A stretch of DNA of 36,448 nt, taken from the NCBI RefSeq assembly GCF_000955955.1, contig NZ_JYJG01000079.1, positions 1 through 36,448 of the forward strand. The letters are read 5' to 3'. The notes under the pieces are model-generated. The model was not told where the DNA came from, did not search any database, and was given only the letters and a program-made list of their open reading frames with translations. Position 1 is the stretch's first letter. Every line of letters begins with the position of its first letter. Positions 8,050-15,895 of the stretch are shown piece by piece. Position numbers and translations under genes: made by a program. The DNA is from Lentzea aerocolonigenes. Lineage in GTDB: Bacteria > Actinomycetota > Actinomycetes > Mycobacteriales > Pseudonocardiaceae.

Positions 8050-8174
8050 GGGTGCACCTCCTATCACCGAAGGATGTGCCCAAATATCAACTCGGCCACA
8101 CAACGTGCCGGTAATTCACTCGATGGTTTGGCGATGGATGCAGGTTCGAACGTGAGTTCGATACGGTCGTCCAT

Positions 8175-9151
8175 GTGAAGCTCGTGGTGCAGGTCAAGCT
8201 GTTGCCGACGCCTGCCCCAGGCGGCGGCGCTTGAGACGACCCTGCGCGCCTGCAATGCGGCTGCGGAGTACGTGTCGCGAGTTGCGTTCGAGCGGAACGT
8301 GAAGTCTCGCAACGAGTTGCAGAAGCGCGGCGCAGCCGTTTGACGACCGATGCCTGTCGTGGCGCTACGACGCAGGCACGGTGTCCATCTGGACCACGGC
8401 TGGGAGGCTCAAGGGCATCCTGTTCGCCAGCTCGGCTGACCAGTTCGCGACACTGCGTGCGCACCGCCGGGGCGAGTCGGACTTGCTGTTCCGCGACGGC
8501 ATGTGGTTCCTGATCGCCACCTGCGAGGTGCCTGAGCCGGAAGCGTTCGAGCCGACTGACTGGATCGGCGTGGACCGCGGTATCGCCAACCTGGCCACCA
8601 CCTCGGACTTGGACAACTTTCAGGGCCGCCGCCTGCAACGCTACCGCCGTTGGCACGCGCGCAAACGCGCCGAACTCCAAGCCAAACAAACGAAATCAGC
8701 GAACCGCCGTCTCAAGAAGCGGGCGCACAAAGAAGCGCGCCATGCCACCTGTGTCAACCATGGCATCGCCAAGGACATTGTGGCTGTTGCCCAACGCACC
8801 GGTCGCGGTATCGCCCTGGAGGAACTTCGGGGCATCCGTGACCGGGTACGGCTGTACCGGCACCAGCGAGCCACTCAGTCCTCGTGGCCGTTCCATCAGC
8901 TCGAACGGCGCATCACCTACAAGGCCCGCCGTGCGGGCGTTCCAGTGCTGTTGGTGGACGCCCGTTACACCTCGCAGATGTGCCCTCGGTGCAAACACAC
9001 AGCTCGCTCGAACCGTCCCACCAGGGACACGTTCTCCTGTCGTCAGTGCGGTCTCGCTGGACCCGCTGACGTCGTCGCCGCCGTGAACATCCGTGATCGG
9101 GCACGGCGCGCGTGGGTACTCGTCAACGTGCCCGTACCGATGGCTGCCTGA
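8175..9151 (+). pseudogene. tnpB: TnpB RNA-guided nuclease family, frameshifted and N-terminally deleted
   Basis: The gene begins GTG at 8175 (VKLVVQVKLLPTP), the usual TnpB start, but a run of four C at 8215-8218 shifts the frame into a stop. Removing one C restores family-like sequence (AAALETTLRACNAAAEYVS) up to about 8326. A second shift, with roughly 60 residues missing, then joins it to AQPFDDRCLSWRYDAGTVSIW. From 8381 the frame is open to 9151 and keeps the RuvC Asp (GVDRGIANLATTSD), Glu (LEELRGIRD), the CPRC/CRQC zinc finger and the last Asp (ADVVAAVNI). The N-terminal recognition region is broken, so guided cleavage is unlikely. A 256-aa RuvC-zinc-finger fragment could still be made from the GTG at 8381. 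Confidence 0.8.
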
Positions 9152-9229
9152 GTCACCGGTAGATGCGGCCCGAGCACCACAGCCAGTGGTGGCCGAGGAA
9201 CGCGACTTGGCTTGAAGGGACCGAGCGCA

Positions 9230-9248
9230 AGCCCTGCCCTTCAGGGCT
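9230..9248. other. Right-end hairpin of the TnpB element
   Basis: AGCCCTG (9230-9236) and CAGGGCT (9242-9248) pair perfectly around a 5-base loop. In active IS605-family elements this structure is the subterminal hairpin and the 3' part of the guide RNA scaffold. The hairpin overlaps the final codons and the stop codon of the convergent minus-strand gene, so it could also act in transcription termination. Confidence 0.55.
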
Positions 9249-10317
9249 GAGAAGTTGACCTGATCTGGTTGACGTCCCAACCGTCGGGCAGCTCAGACAT
9301 GCCCTTCACCGCCGACGTCCAGATGTACGTCCACGCGATCCGGCCGTCGGGCAGCACCACGCGCACGCGGCGGTAGTCCTCGCCCTCGTACTCGTCCAGC
9401 AACGGCAGTGCCGCCTCGGGAGAGCGCAACCGCAGCACGAAACCGGGCACGCCCAGTCCGGCGCCGGGACGCAGCGCCGGGTAGCCCTGGCCCGTGTCGA
9501 ACAACGTGCCGGGCAGGTGGGTCTCCTCCGACTCCACGACGTGCGGCTCCATCAGGTGCCAAGCGCTTGCGCCCGGCTGGAGCGTGCCGTAGACGAACAG
9601 CAGCTCCGGCCAGTCGTCGGCCGACGGCTCGCCGAGCACCTCGGTCACGTCCAGTCCGTCCGTCATGGCAGGCCTCTCGCCGAGCGTGAGGGCGCGCCGC
9701 TGCGAGACGTCCTCGCAGCGGACCATACGGCCGTTGACGAGCACGGGCATCCGCTTCTTGGAGCCCGCGGTGTAGGCGAGGACCGAGTCGATGACGCCGC
9801 CGTTGTAGAGCACCACACGGCCCGTGTGCAGGCGTACGAGGCGATAGCGCAGTCCGCGGCCTTCGCAGCGGTCCAGGACGCGCAGCTGCTCGGGCGTGGC
9901 GAACCAGACGGAGTGCTCCTCGACGTGGCCCGGCTCGGCCGCCAGGGTCGCGGGGCGCTGGCCGTCGCGGGCGCGCATGCCGGCGGCCCAGACAGCAGAA
10001 AAGCCCTCGCAGCGGGCGCGAAGCACGACTGCGGGGCCTTCGAGACCGAGCTCCTCGCGGAGCCAGGTCACCTTGCTGGGGTTGGCGTTCGAGCCGTAGC
10101 CGAGCACCGGCATTCGGGCCGACAACGGGGGTTCACCGTGGTTAGCGAGCCATTGGTCCAGATCGATGTTCTCCGGCTCAACTCGCCATCCCGACTCCAT
10201 CGTGAGGTCTGGTCGCACTGGCCAGCCCGTTTCGTCGACGTGGACGAAACAGTGGTCTGGACGAGTGCCCGGATAGGGCTCCGCCGGATGGCTTTCGTCG
10301 GTGAACGGTTGGGCCAT
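9241..10317 (-). CDS. Gamma-glutamylcyclotransferase-like protein, two domains
   Basis: The 358-aa protein has a C-terminal gamma-glutamylcyclotransferase-fold domain starting at LLFVYGTLQPG (about residue 240), with the acidic DEYEGEDYRRV segment (near 310) that holds the usual catalytic Glu. The N-terminal part has a second signature, VLGYGSNANPSKV (about 70-83), which looks like a related but divergent domain. Family members handle gamma-glutamyl peptides or amines; the substrate here is unknown. The ATG at 10317 is the first good start, with no strong ribosome site. The last five codons (STSQP) and the TGA lie within the right end of the TnpB element, so the original C-terminus was replaced. 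Confidence 0.75.
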   Translation of the reverse strand: MAQPFTDESHPAEPYPGTRPDHCFVHVDETGWPVRPDLTMESGWRVEPENIDLDQWLANHGEPPLSARMPVLGYGSNANPSKVTWLREELGLEGPAVVLRARCEGFSAVWAAGMRARDGQRPATLAAEPGHVEEHSVWFATPEQLRVLDRCEGRGLRYRLVRLHTGRVVLYNGGVIDSVLAYTAGSKKRMPVLVNGRMVRCEDVSQRRALTLGERPAMTDGLDVTEVLGEPSADDWPELLFVYGTLQPGASAWHLMEPHVVESEETHLPGTLFDTGQGYPALRPGAGLGVPGFVLRLRSPEAALPLLDEYEGEDYRRVRVVLPDGRIAWTYIWTSAVKGMSELPDGWDVNQIRSTSQP

Positions 10318-10468
10318 TGGTCCATTGTGCCAGCGCGAGGGGCCAGATCGCGCCCCCTAATCGTGACCCATCCGATGTTTTGCCCTGGTTTCTAGGGTTT
10401 TAGTGAGAACGTTCACTGCGCATTCGAGTGAGTAAGCCGATGTCTATCTGTCGACACTCCGGCGAGTC

Positions 10469-10813
10469 TCAGGCCTTGTCGTAGCGTTGCTGCGCCTGGG
10501 CGACCTCCGGGTGGTTCGCCTCGATCCAGTGCGCGAGCGCGACGAGGTGGTTCGCGGCGCCCTTGCCGAGGGGCGTCAGCGTGTACTCGACGTGCGGCGG
10601 GATGACCGGCTTCACCTCGCGGTGCACGAACCCGTCGCGCTCCAGCGTCCGCAACGTCTGGGTGAGCATCTTCTCGCTGACGATCTCCAGCTCACGGCGC
10701 AGGTCGCTGAACCGCCACGCCTCGCCGTTCGAGAGCACCTGGAGCAGCAGTACGCCCCACCGGCTTGTGACGTGCTCCATGATCGCCCGCTCGGGACACA
10801 TCGTGACCTGCAT
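10469..10813 (-). CDS. HxlR family transcriptional regulator
   Basis: The 114-aa winged-helix protein has the HxlR pattern: the early Cys-Pro (MQVTMCPERA), WGVLLLQVL, the recognition region FSDLRRELEIVSEKMLTQTL, then LERDGFVHREV and an EYTLTPLG wing. The Cys may be a redox or electrophile sensor, as in YodB/QorR-type members. The ATG at 10813 has GGAGG 5 bases upstream; a longer start at 10843 would run into the operator and is disfavoured. It is divergent from a QorB-like quinone reductase, the same pairing as E. coli ytfH-ytfG (qorR-qorB), so it probably represses that gene and itself. Confidence 0.88.
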   Translation of the reverse strand: MQVTMCPERAIMEHVTSRWGVLLLQVLSNGEAWRFSDLRRELEIVSEKMLTQTLRTLERDGFVHREVKPVIPPHVEYTLTPLGKGAANHLVALAHWIEANHPEVAQAQQRYDKA

Positions 10814-10827
10814 GCTCACCTCCACGT

Positions 10828-10854
10828 AAGTACCCAACTTCAAAGTGGGTACTT
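10828..10854. promoter_or_regulatory. Probable HxlR operator, 9-bp inverted repeat
   Basis: AAGTACCCA and TGGGTACTT are perfect inverted arms separated by 9 bases, in the 74-bp space between the HxlR gene and the quinone reductase gene. The GTAC-centred half-sites resemble operators of HxlR-family proteins. The regulator gene starts 15 bases away, which suggests autoregulation. Confidence 0.65.
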
Positions 10855-10860
10855 TCCATA

Positions 10861-10874
10861 GGTTAGCGCTAACC
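10861..10874. promoter_or_regulatory. 14-bp perfect palindrome before the quinone reductase gene
   Basis: GGTTAGCGCTAACC is a perfect palindrome ending 13 bases before the ATG at 10888. It differs from the HxlR-type repeat, so it may bind a second regulator or overlap the core promoter of the reductase gene. Confidence 0.45.
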
Positions 10875-10887
10875 GCAATCTAGGTCC

Positions 10888-11646
10888 ATGACGATCCTCA
10901 TCACCGGAGCAACCGGCCAGTTCGGCGGAGCAGCCCTCCGCTACGTCCTCGACCGCACGGACGAGCAGGTCATCGTGTCCGTGCGTTCGCCGGAGAAGTT
11001 CAACGTGGAAGGCGTCGAGGTCCGCCAGGGCGACTTCGACAAGCCGGAGACCCTCGACTTCCGCGGCGTCGACAAGCTGCTGATCGTGTCCGCCGACGCG
11101 CACGACCCCGCCGTCCGCATCCAGCAGCACGCCAACGCCATCGCCAAGGCAGCCGAGCAAGGCGTGGGCCACATCTTCTACACGAGCGTGACCGACGCCG
11201 ACACGACCACGCTCGGCGTGGGCGAGGTGCACAAGGCCGCCGAGGAGGCCATCCGCGCCACCGGCATCACCTTCACGTTCCTGCGCAACGGCATGTACCA
11301 CGAGAACTACCTGCCCGTGCTGCAGCAGGAAGTGGTCGCCACCTCCACCAAGGACGGCCGCATCGCGAGCGCCCCGCGTGACGACTACGCCCTGGCCGCC
11401 GCCGTCGTGCTCACCACGGACGGCCACGAGAACACGACCTACGAGCTGACCGGCTCGACGAGCTGGTCGTACCCTGAGGTCGCCGGCGACAGGTTCCGCG
11501 ACGTCACCGACGAGGACCTGGTCGCGGCCGGGCTGCCCCCGTTCCTGGTCGACTTCAACGTGGCGATCCGCAACGGCGTGCTCGCCGAGGTCCGGCCGGA
11601 CCTGGAGAAGCTGATCGGCCGCCCGACTCGCCCGATCGCGATCTAG
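10888..11646 (+). CDS. NmrA/QorB-like NAD(P)H:quinone oxidoreductase
   Basis: The 252-aa protein is an atypical short-chain dehydrogenase of the NmrA-like group. The N-terminal Rossmann motif is ITGATGQFGGAAL (about 4-16); the following strand and VRSPEKF suit NADP binding. FYTSVTDAD and EVHKAAEEAIRATGITFTFLRNGMYHENYLP match the QorB/YtfG type, where NADPH reduces quinones. There is no classical YxxxK catalytic pair. The ribosome site (TAGGT) is weak and the leader short. The divergent HxlR gene and the palindromes between them suggest induction by quinones or other electrophiles. It converges on the LysR gene with an 11-bp gap. Confidence 0.85.
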   Translation: MTILITGATGQFGGAALRYVLDRTDEQVIVSVRSPEKFNVEGVEVRQGDFDKPETLDFRGVDKLLIVSADAHDPAVRIQQHANAIAKAAEQGVGHIFYTSVTDADTTTLGVGEVHKAAEEAIRATGITFTFLRNGMYHENYLPVLQQEVVATSTKDGRIASAPRDDYALAAAVVLTTDGHENTTYELTGSTSWSYPEVAGDRFRDVTDEDLVAAGLPPFLVDFNVAIRNGVLAEVRPDLEKLIGRPTRPIAI

Positions 11647-11657
11647 GGGCCACGCCA

Positions 11658-12608
11658 CTAGGTGAACTCGGGGTGCGCCTCAGGATGCGCGTCCCACCAC
11701 TTGCGGTACTCCGGATTGCGGTCGAGCACCGACCGGTAGGCGTCGGCGGCGCACGCGAACACCTCGTGCGCCCGCCCCGCCACCGGCGAGTCCCGCCGCG
11801 TCGCCACGAAGATGTCCGTCATCAACGGGGTTCCGCGCAGCTTGCGGATCACGATGCCGTCGCCGGTGCGGGACGGCGCCGCCGCGAACGACACCGCACC
11901 ACTCGCCACCAGGCCGCGCGCCATGCTCGACTCGCCGGTGTGGTGGGTCAGCCTCGGCACGAACCCGGCGTCCGAGCAGGCCTGGAACATCGTCATCCGG
12001 TTGCCCATCATCTGCGCGGTCGGCGTGACCCAGTCGTGGTCGGCGAGCTGGGAGAGGCCGATCTCCTCCTGCTCGGCCAGCGGGTCCTTCTCCGACACCG
12101 CGACGAACGCCGGCTCGCTGACCAGCTTGCGCAGCTCGATGCCCGCGAGGTCGCGCGAGGGCATGCCGTCGAAGAACTCGAACAGCGCCACGTGCACCCG
12201 GCCCTGTTCCAGCAGGTCGACGATCTCCGCCGACGACTGCCGCACCTCCGCGCGTACATCGGCGTTGAGCTGCCGCAGCCCTTCGACCAGTGCCGCGAAG
12301 TACAGGATCGAGATGCAGCCCAGGTACAACGGGCCGCGCCGGTCCGTCTCGCGAGTGGTGGCCATCAGCTGAGCCATCTCGTCGAGCACGAGTCTGGCCG
12401 TGCCCAGCACACGACGGCCCAGGTCCGTTGGGACGCAACCGTTGCGCGTTCGGTCGAACAGCTGTCCGCCGACCAGTCTCTCGACTGTGCGCAGCTGCGC
12501 GGACAAAGCGGGTTGGGTCAGTCCGAGCCGCGTGGCGGCCCTGGTCACGCTGCCTTCCTCGGCGATGGTGCGAACCGCGCGGAGGTGGCGGAGCTCCAGC
12601 TCGGGCAT
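11658..12608 (-). CDS. LysR family transcriptional regulator
   Basis: The 316-aa protein has an N-terminal LysR HTH (about residues 3-62: LRHLRAVRTIAEEGSVTRAATRLGLTQPALSAQLRTVERLVGG) followed by a periplasmic-binding-fold effector domain (LYLGCISILYFAALVEGL, LLEQGRVHVALFEFF). The start at 12608 was chosen because MPELELRHLRAV is the normal distance from the HTH and AAGG lies 6 bases upstream; 12644 is also possible. The divergent DUF385 reductase gene, 184 bp away, is the most likely target. The effector is unknown. Confidence 0.88.
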   Translation of the reverse strand: MPELELRHLRAVRTIAEEGSVTRAATRLGLTQPALSAQLRTVERLVGGQLFDRTRNGCVPTDLGRRVLGTARLVLDEMAQLMATTRETDRRGPLYLGCISILYFAALVEGLRQLNADVRAEVRQSSAEIVDLLEQGRVHVALFEFFDGMPSRDLAGIELRKLVSEPAFVAVSEKDPLAEQEEIGLSQLADHDWVTPTAQMMGNRMTMFQACSDAGFVPRLTHHTGESSMARGLVASGAVSFAAAPSRTGDGIVIRKLRGTPLMTDIFVATRRDSPVAGRAHEVFACAADAYRSVLDRNPEYRKWWDAHPEAHPEFT

Positions 12609-12792
12609 AAAGACCTTGTATCCCGGTTCTGTATGCGCCGCCACCCGTCGATCGGGGCATAGTTACTTCTCGATCGATCTTCCGGCCCGGCGCTTGCGGC
12701 AGCGCTCACGGGTCCGGCGCGGGAGGGTGCGCACCCCTCGGTTCGACGCTGCTGTCGCGCACCCTGCGCTCCGCGGCAGTAGCGTCGAACCC

Positions 12793-13224
12793 ATGGCGGT
12801 GAAGGACTCTCCCACTGGCTGGGTGAACGAGCACATTCAGAAGTACGTCGCGACGGACGGCGCCGAGGGCCACGAGTGGCGGCCCGGCGTGCACACGCTG
12901 TTGCTGACCACCAAGGGGCGCAAGAGCGGCGAGTTGCGGCGCACCGCGCTGATCTACCAGCGCGACGGCGACAACTACGTGGTGGTGGCTTCGCAGGGCG
13001 GCAAGCCCCAGCACCCGTCCTGGTACTTCAACCTCTCCGATGACGCCGTCGTCGACGTGCAGGTCGCGGCGGACAAGTTCCAGGCGCGCGCTCGCACAGC
13101 CGGACCCGAGGAACGGGACCGGCTGTGGAAGCTGATGAACGAGGTCTGGCCGGACTACTCCGAGTACCAGAAGAAGACCGACCGCGAGATTCCCGTTGTC
13201 GTGCTGGAGCCCGTCAAGGGATGA
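12793..13224 (+). CDS. DUF385 deazaflavin (F420)-dependent reductase
   Basis: The 143-aa protein belongs to the Ddn/DUF385 split-beta-barrel family: HTLLLTTKGRKSGELRRTALIYQRDGDNYVVVASQGGKPQHPSWYFNL is the classic F420-binding region, and the C-terminal EVWPDYSEYQKKTDREIPVVVLEP is typical. Relatives use F420H2 to reduce quinones or nitro compounds, probably at the membrane face. The ATG at 12793 fits the family length; the ribosome site is weak, so the mRNA may have a very short leader. The gene is divergent from a LysR regulator, and its 3' end overlaps the convergent GNAT-PhzF gene by 11 bases. Confidence 0.88.
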   Translation: MAVKDSPTGWVNEHIQKYVATDGAEGHEWRPGVHTLLLTTKGRKSGELRRTALIYQRDGDNYVVVASQGGKPQHPSWYFNLSDDAVVDVQVAADKFQARARTAGPEERDRLWKLMNEVWPDYSEYQKKTDREIPVVVLEPVKG

Positions 13225-14485
13225 CCACGGCCGCGCCTGTCACGATGACCCGGCGGTCTTCGCGCGTCGCGTCGACTTCCAGCCGTGACGGCCTGCCCAT
13301 GTCCTCGCCCTGGCTGATGACGAACCGTTGCGGCCCTTCGAGGTCGCGCAGATAGCCACCGAACGCGGCGGCGGCAGCTCCCGTCGCCGCGTCCTCCACC
13401 ACGCCACCGACCGGGAACGGGTCGCGGGCGTGCACGAGGTCAGCGGACTCGCGCCAGAACAGGTGCACGGTCGTGAGGTCGTGCGCCAGCATCAGGTCTC
13501 GCAACGCGTTGAAGTCGTAGTCGAGATCGGCGAGCTGTTCGCGTGACGCGAGAGGCACGAGCAGATGGCGCGCGCCGCCGAAGCCGACGTGCACGGGACC
13601 GGCGGTCTCCTTGTACCCCAACGCTTCCAACGCGGCTTCGACAAGCTCCGGCGAGGCCTCGGACGTGCTGGTCGGCACGCTCGTCAACGACGCCGTGCCG
13701 CCGGCGGTCTCGATGGTGATCTCCCCGGCACGAGTGTGGAACGTCAGCCGGCCGTCGCCGATCCGTTCCGCCAGCGCGACGGAAGTGGCGATGGTCGCGT
13801 GGCCGCAGAACGGCACCTCCGCCTCGGGGCTGAAGTACCGGACGTCGAACTCGCGCCCTCCCCGCGGCAGCACGAAGGCGGTCTCCGAGTAGCCGACCTT
13901 CGCGGCGATGATGAGCATCTCCTCGGCTGACAGTCCGGTCGCGTCGAGCACGACACCCGCCGGGTTGCCGCCGGCCGGATCCTTCGTGAACGCGCTGTAG
14001 CGCAGAACGCCCTGGTCTGTCATGCCCTCTCCCAACGCATAGCCGTGCTGAAGCCTGCCGAACATGATCTTGCTGGTGACGTACCTCAGCCCGGCCTTCT
14101 GCAGCACGCGCCCGGAAGCGACGTTCTCCGCCTGATGACCGGCGAACACGCGAGGTTTCACGGCGAGCGCCCGGTCACGCAACTCCTGAGCGATCCGGGT
14201 TGCCAGCCCGCGGCCCCAGTGGTCTGGGTCGACCCAGTAGCCGATCTCGATCTCGTCCGGACCCCGGTCGGCCAGCTGTGCCAACCCGACGACGACCCCG
14301 TCCTCGATGACGAGGTGCAAACCGAAGCCGTGTGCTTCCCAGTGCTGCAACGCCTGCTCGTGCCGTTCGGTCACGTACTCCGGCGTCCAGGGCTTCCCGT
14401 CGGCGACGTACGTGATCATTCGAGGGTCGGTCGCCCACCGGAGCATGTGCTCGTAGTGCTCGTCTGCCCACTGCACGAGTTCCAT
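13214..14485 (-). CDS. GNAT acetyltransferase fused to PhzF-family isomerase
   Basis: The 423-aa frame encodes two enzymes. Residues 1-150 are a RimJ/RimL-type GNAT, with IEIGYWVDPDHWGRGLATRI as the acetyl-CoA loop and ENVASGRVLQKAGL near its end. From about 154 the protein is PhzF/epimerase-like: FTKDPAGGNPAGVVLDA, the family Glu in VGYSETAFV, VPFCGHATIA and VEDAATGAAAAAFGGYL. There is no stop between them. An ATG at 14023, at the exact start of the PhzF part, has GGGAGAGG just upstream, so PhzF may also be made separately. Substrates of both parts are unknown. The gene follows the IniC-like gene by a 15-bp gap on the same strand and may share its transcript. Confidence 0.85.
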   Translation of the reverse strand: MELVQWADEHYEHMLRWATDPRMITYVADGKPWTPEYVTERHEQALQHWEAHGFGLHLVIEDGVVVGLAQLADRGPDEIEIGYWVDPDHWGRGLATRIAQELRDRALAVKPRVFAGHQAENVASGRVLQKAGLRYVTSKIMFGRLQHGYALGEGMTDQGVLRYSAFTKDPAGGNPAGVVLDATGLSAEEMLIIAAKVGYSETAFVLPRGGREFDVRYFSPEAEVPFCGHATIATSVALAERIGDGRLTFHTRAGEITIETAGGTASLTSVPTSTSEASPELVEAALEALGYKETAGPVHVGFGGARHLLVPLASREQLADLDYDFNALRDLMLAHDLTTVHLFWRESADLVHARDPFPVGGVVEDAATGAAAAAFGGYLRDLEGPQRFVISQGEDMGRPSRLEVDATREDRRVIVTGAAVVIP

Positions 14486-14500
14486 GGCACCAATCGTGCC

Positions 14501-15895
14501 TCAGCGCAGCTGTGGAAGAAGCCCTTCACAGGTGCGCACGACGATCTGGGCGGCTTTGCGCTGGTCGTGCGGCGCGTGTACATCGGCAGCCTGCGCCTGC
14601 CACCGGACGAGCGCGTCGAGCAACGCCTCCCGTTGCTCGCGCGTGTCGGCCTCGTAGTCGAAACCCAGTCGCACCAACGGGTTGGTGCCCTCGGCGCCGA
14701 TCAGCCGCAACGCCTCGGTCTGCAGGTCGCCCGGCAGTTTCGTGCGTCCGGACTGCAACGCGGCCACGAGGCGCAGCTCGCGGAAGTCGTGCGCGGAGGC
14801 GACGACCCGTTCCAGGTCGGCCATGAGCTTGCGGGCGTTCTGCCGCGGCTCCATCCGGAACAGCACGTCCAGCGCCAGCAACGCCGAGCGCGCCTTGAGG
14901 ACCTCGCGGCGTTCGGTGAAGTGGATCGCGATCGAGTCGCGCAGCTCGCCGAGCCCGCTGCGCTGCACCAGCTGGCCGGTCAGCTTGACCTGGGTGTCGA
15001 AGCCCTGCCTGATCAACGCGGTGATCAGCCGGACGCCGAAGATCCCGAACCGTTCCAGCAACGCCTGCCGCACAGCCGGTTCCATCTGCAGCGGGAACTG
15101 CTCGCCGACGAACCGGTCCGCGGACAGGAGGTTGTCCTCGAGCTCCTCGCGGCCCAGGGACGAGAGCGTGCGGAGCGCCGCGAACTCGTCCTCCCGCAAC
15201 GTCCTCGCGGCCACCGCGAGCAGCCCGGCGACCGAGACCACGTTCTGGCACAACGGCTGCACGGCGACATCGCGACGGTAGCGGCGGGCGATCTGCTTGG
15301 CGGACGACAGCGCGTCGATCCGCCCGGCACCGATCTCGTCGGCACGGGCGAGCACGGCGACGGTGTGGATCGCGGCGGTACGGGCGATCGGGTGGTCGTT
15401 GGCCGCCTGCAGGAACTTCAGGTCGTCGTCCTGCACGTGCCGCATCAGGTACAGCAACGCGTCCGCCTCGCCGAGCACCTGCTCAGGAGAGGCCTCGGAC
15501 GGCGTGTCGATCAGCACGATGTCCCGCAACGTCCGCGCGGGCCACTCGACGACGACTCGGTCGGCACGGTCGATCTGGCCGATCTCGACGTGGTGGCGGT
15601 GTCCTCGCCTGCCCACCGCGACCTCGTGCGGACGGCCGGGCCCGGAGAAGACGTGCGCCCGCGGTTCGGTGCCGCCGCGGTACCAGGTGAAGGAGCTGAG
15701 CGGCACGAACTCGTCGCCGATCAACGCGTTCACCACGGTGGACTTGCCGATGCGGGACCGGCCGGCCACCGCGATCCGCACGGGTTCGGTGTAGCGCTCC
15801 AGGTGCGAGCGCAGCCATGCGGTGGCGCGCGGGCTGTCGCGGTACACGGCCAGTGCTTCCTGCAGCATCGACCAGACGACGCGGTCCAAGGTCAC
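14501..15895 (-). CDS. iniC: IniC-like dynamin-family GTPase
   Basis: The 464-aa protein is a small dynamin-like GTPase. The P-loop AGRSRIGKS is at about 44-52; the switch segment VLIDTPSEASP at 127-137 has DTPS in place of DTPG; the nucleotide-base motif is degenerate (LARADEIG near 182 instead of N/TKxD). The C-terminal ~270 residues are helical, as in IniC, and no membrane span is obvious. The GTG at 15895 overlaps the IniA TGA (GTGA), so the two are translationally coupled, as in mycobacterial iniAC. In mycobacteria these proteins respond to cell-wall stress. The symbol is by synteny and fold, not proven orthology. Confidence 0.75.
   Translation of the reverse strand: MTLDRVVWSMLQEALAVYRDSPRATAWLRSHLERYTEPVRIAVAGRSRIGKSTVVNALIGDEFVPLSSFTWYRGGTEPRAHVFSGPGRPHEVAVGRRGHRHHVEIGQIDRADRVVVEWPARTLRDIVLIDTPSEASPEQVLGEADALLYLMRHVQDDDLKFLQAANDHPIARTAAIHTVAVLARADEIGAGRIDALSSAKQIARRYRRDVAVQPLCQNVVSVAGLLAVAARTLREDEFAALRTLSSLGREELEDNLLSADRFVGEQFPLQMEPAVRQALLERFGIFGVRLITALIRQGFDTQVKLTGQLVQRSGLGELRDSIAIHFTERREVLKARSALLALDVLFRMEPRQNARKLMADLERVVASAHDFRELRLVAALQSGRTKLPGDLQTEALRLIGAEGTNPLVRLGFDYEADTREQREALLDALVRWQAQAADVHAPHDQRKAAQIVVRTCEGLLPQLR

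Larger units (their letters stand above)
8140..9259 (+). mobile_element. Stand-alone TnpB element (IS200/IS605-IS1341 type), decayed
   Basis: The element holds a damaged tnpB and no tnpA. A short inverted repeat CGAAC-GTGA-GTTCG just before the tnpB start resembles a left-end hairpin. The right end has a perfect 7-bp hairpin (9230-9248) followed by GAAGTTGAC, as in related actinobacterial elements. The left boundary is only approximate and the right boundary is inferred from the family pattern. The element has inserted at the 3' end of the gamma-glutamylcyclotransferase-like gene and supplies its stop codon. Confidence 0.65.

Noticed and set aside
10402..10417. AGTGA-GAACGT-TCACT inverted repeat downstream of the HxlR gene
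   Set aside because: Five-base arms only, and the site lies 3' of the HxlR gene with no gene start adjacent except a distant one.
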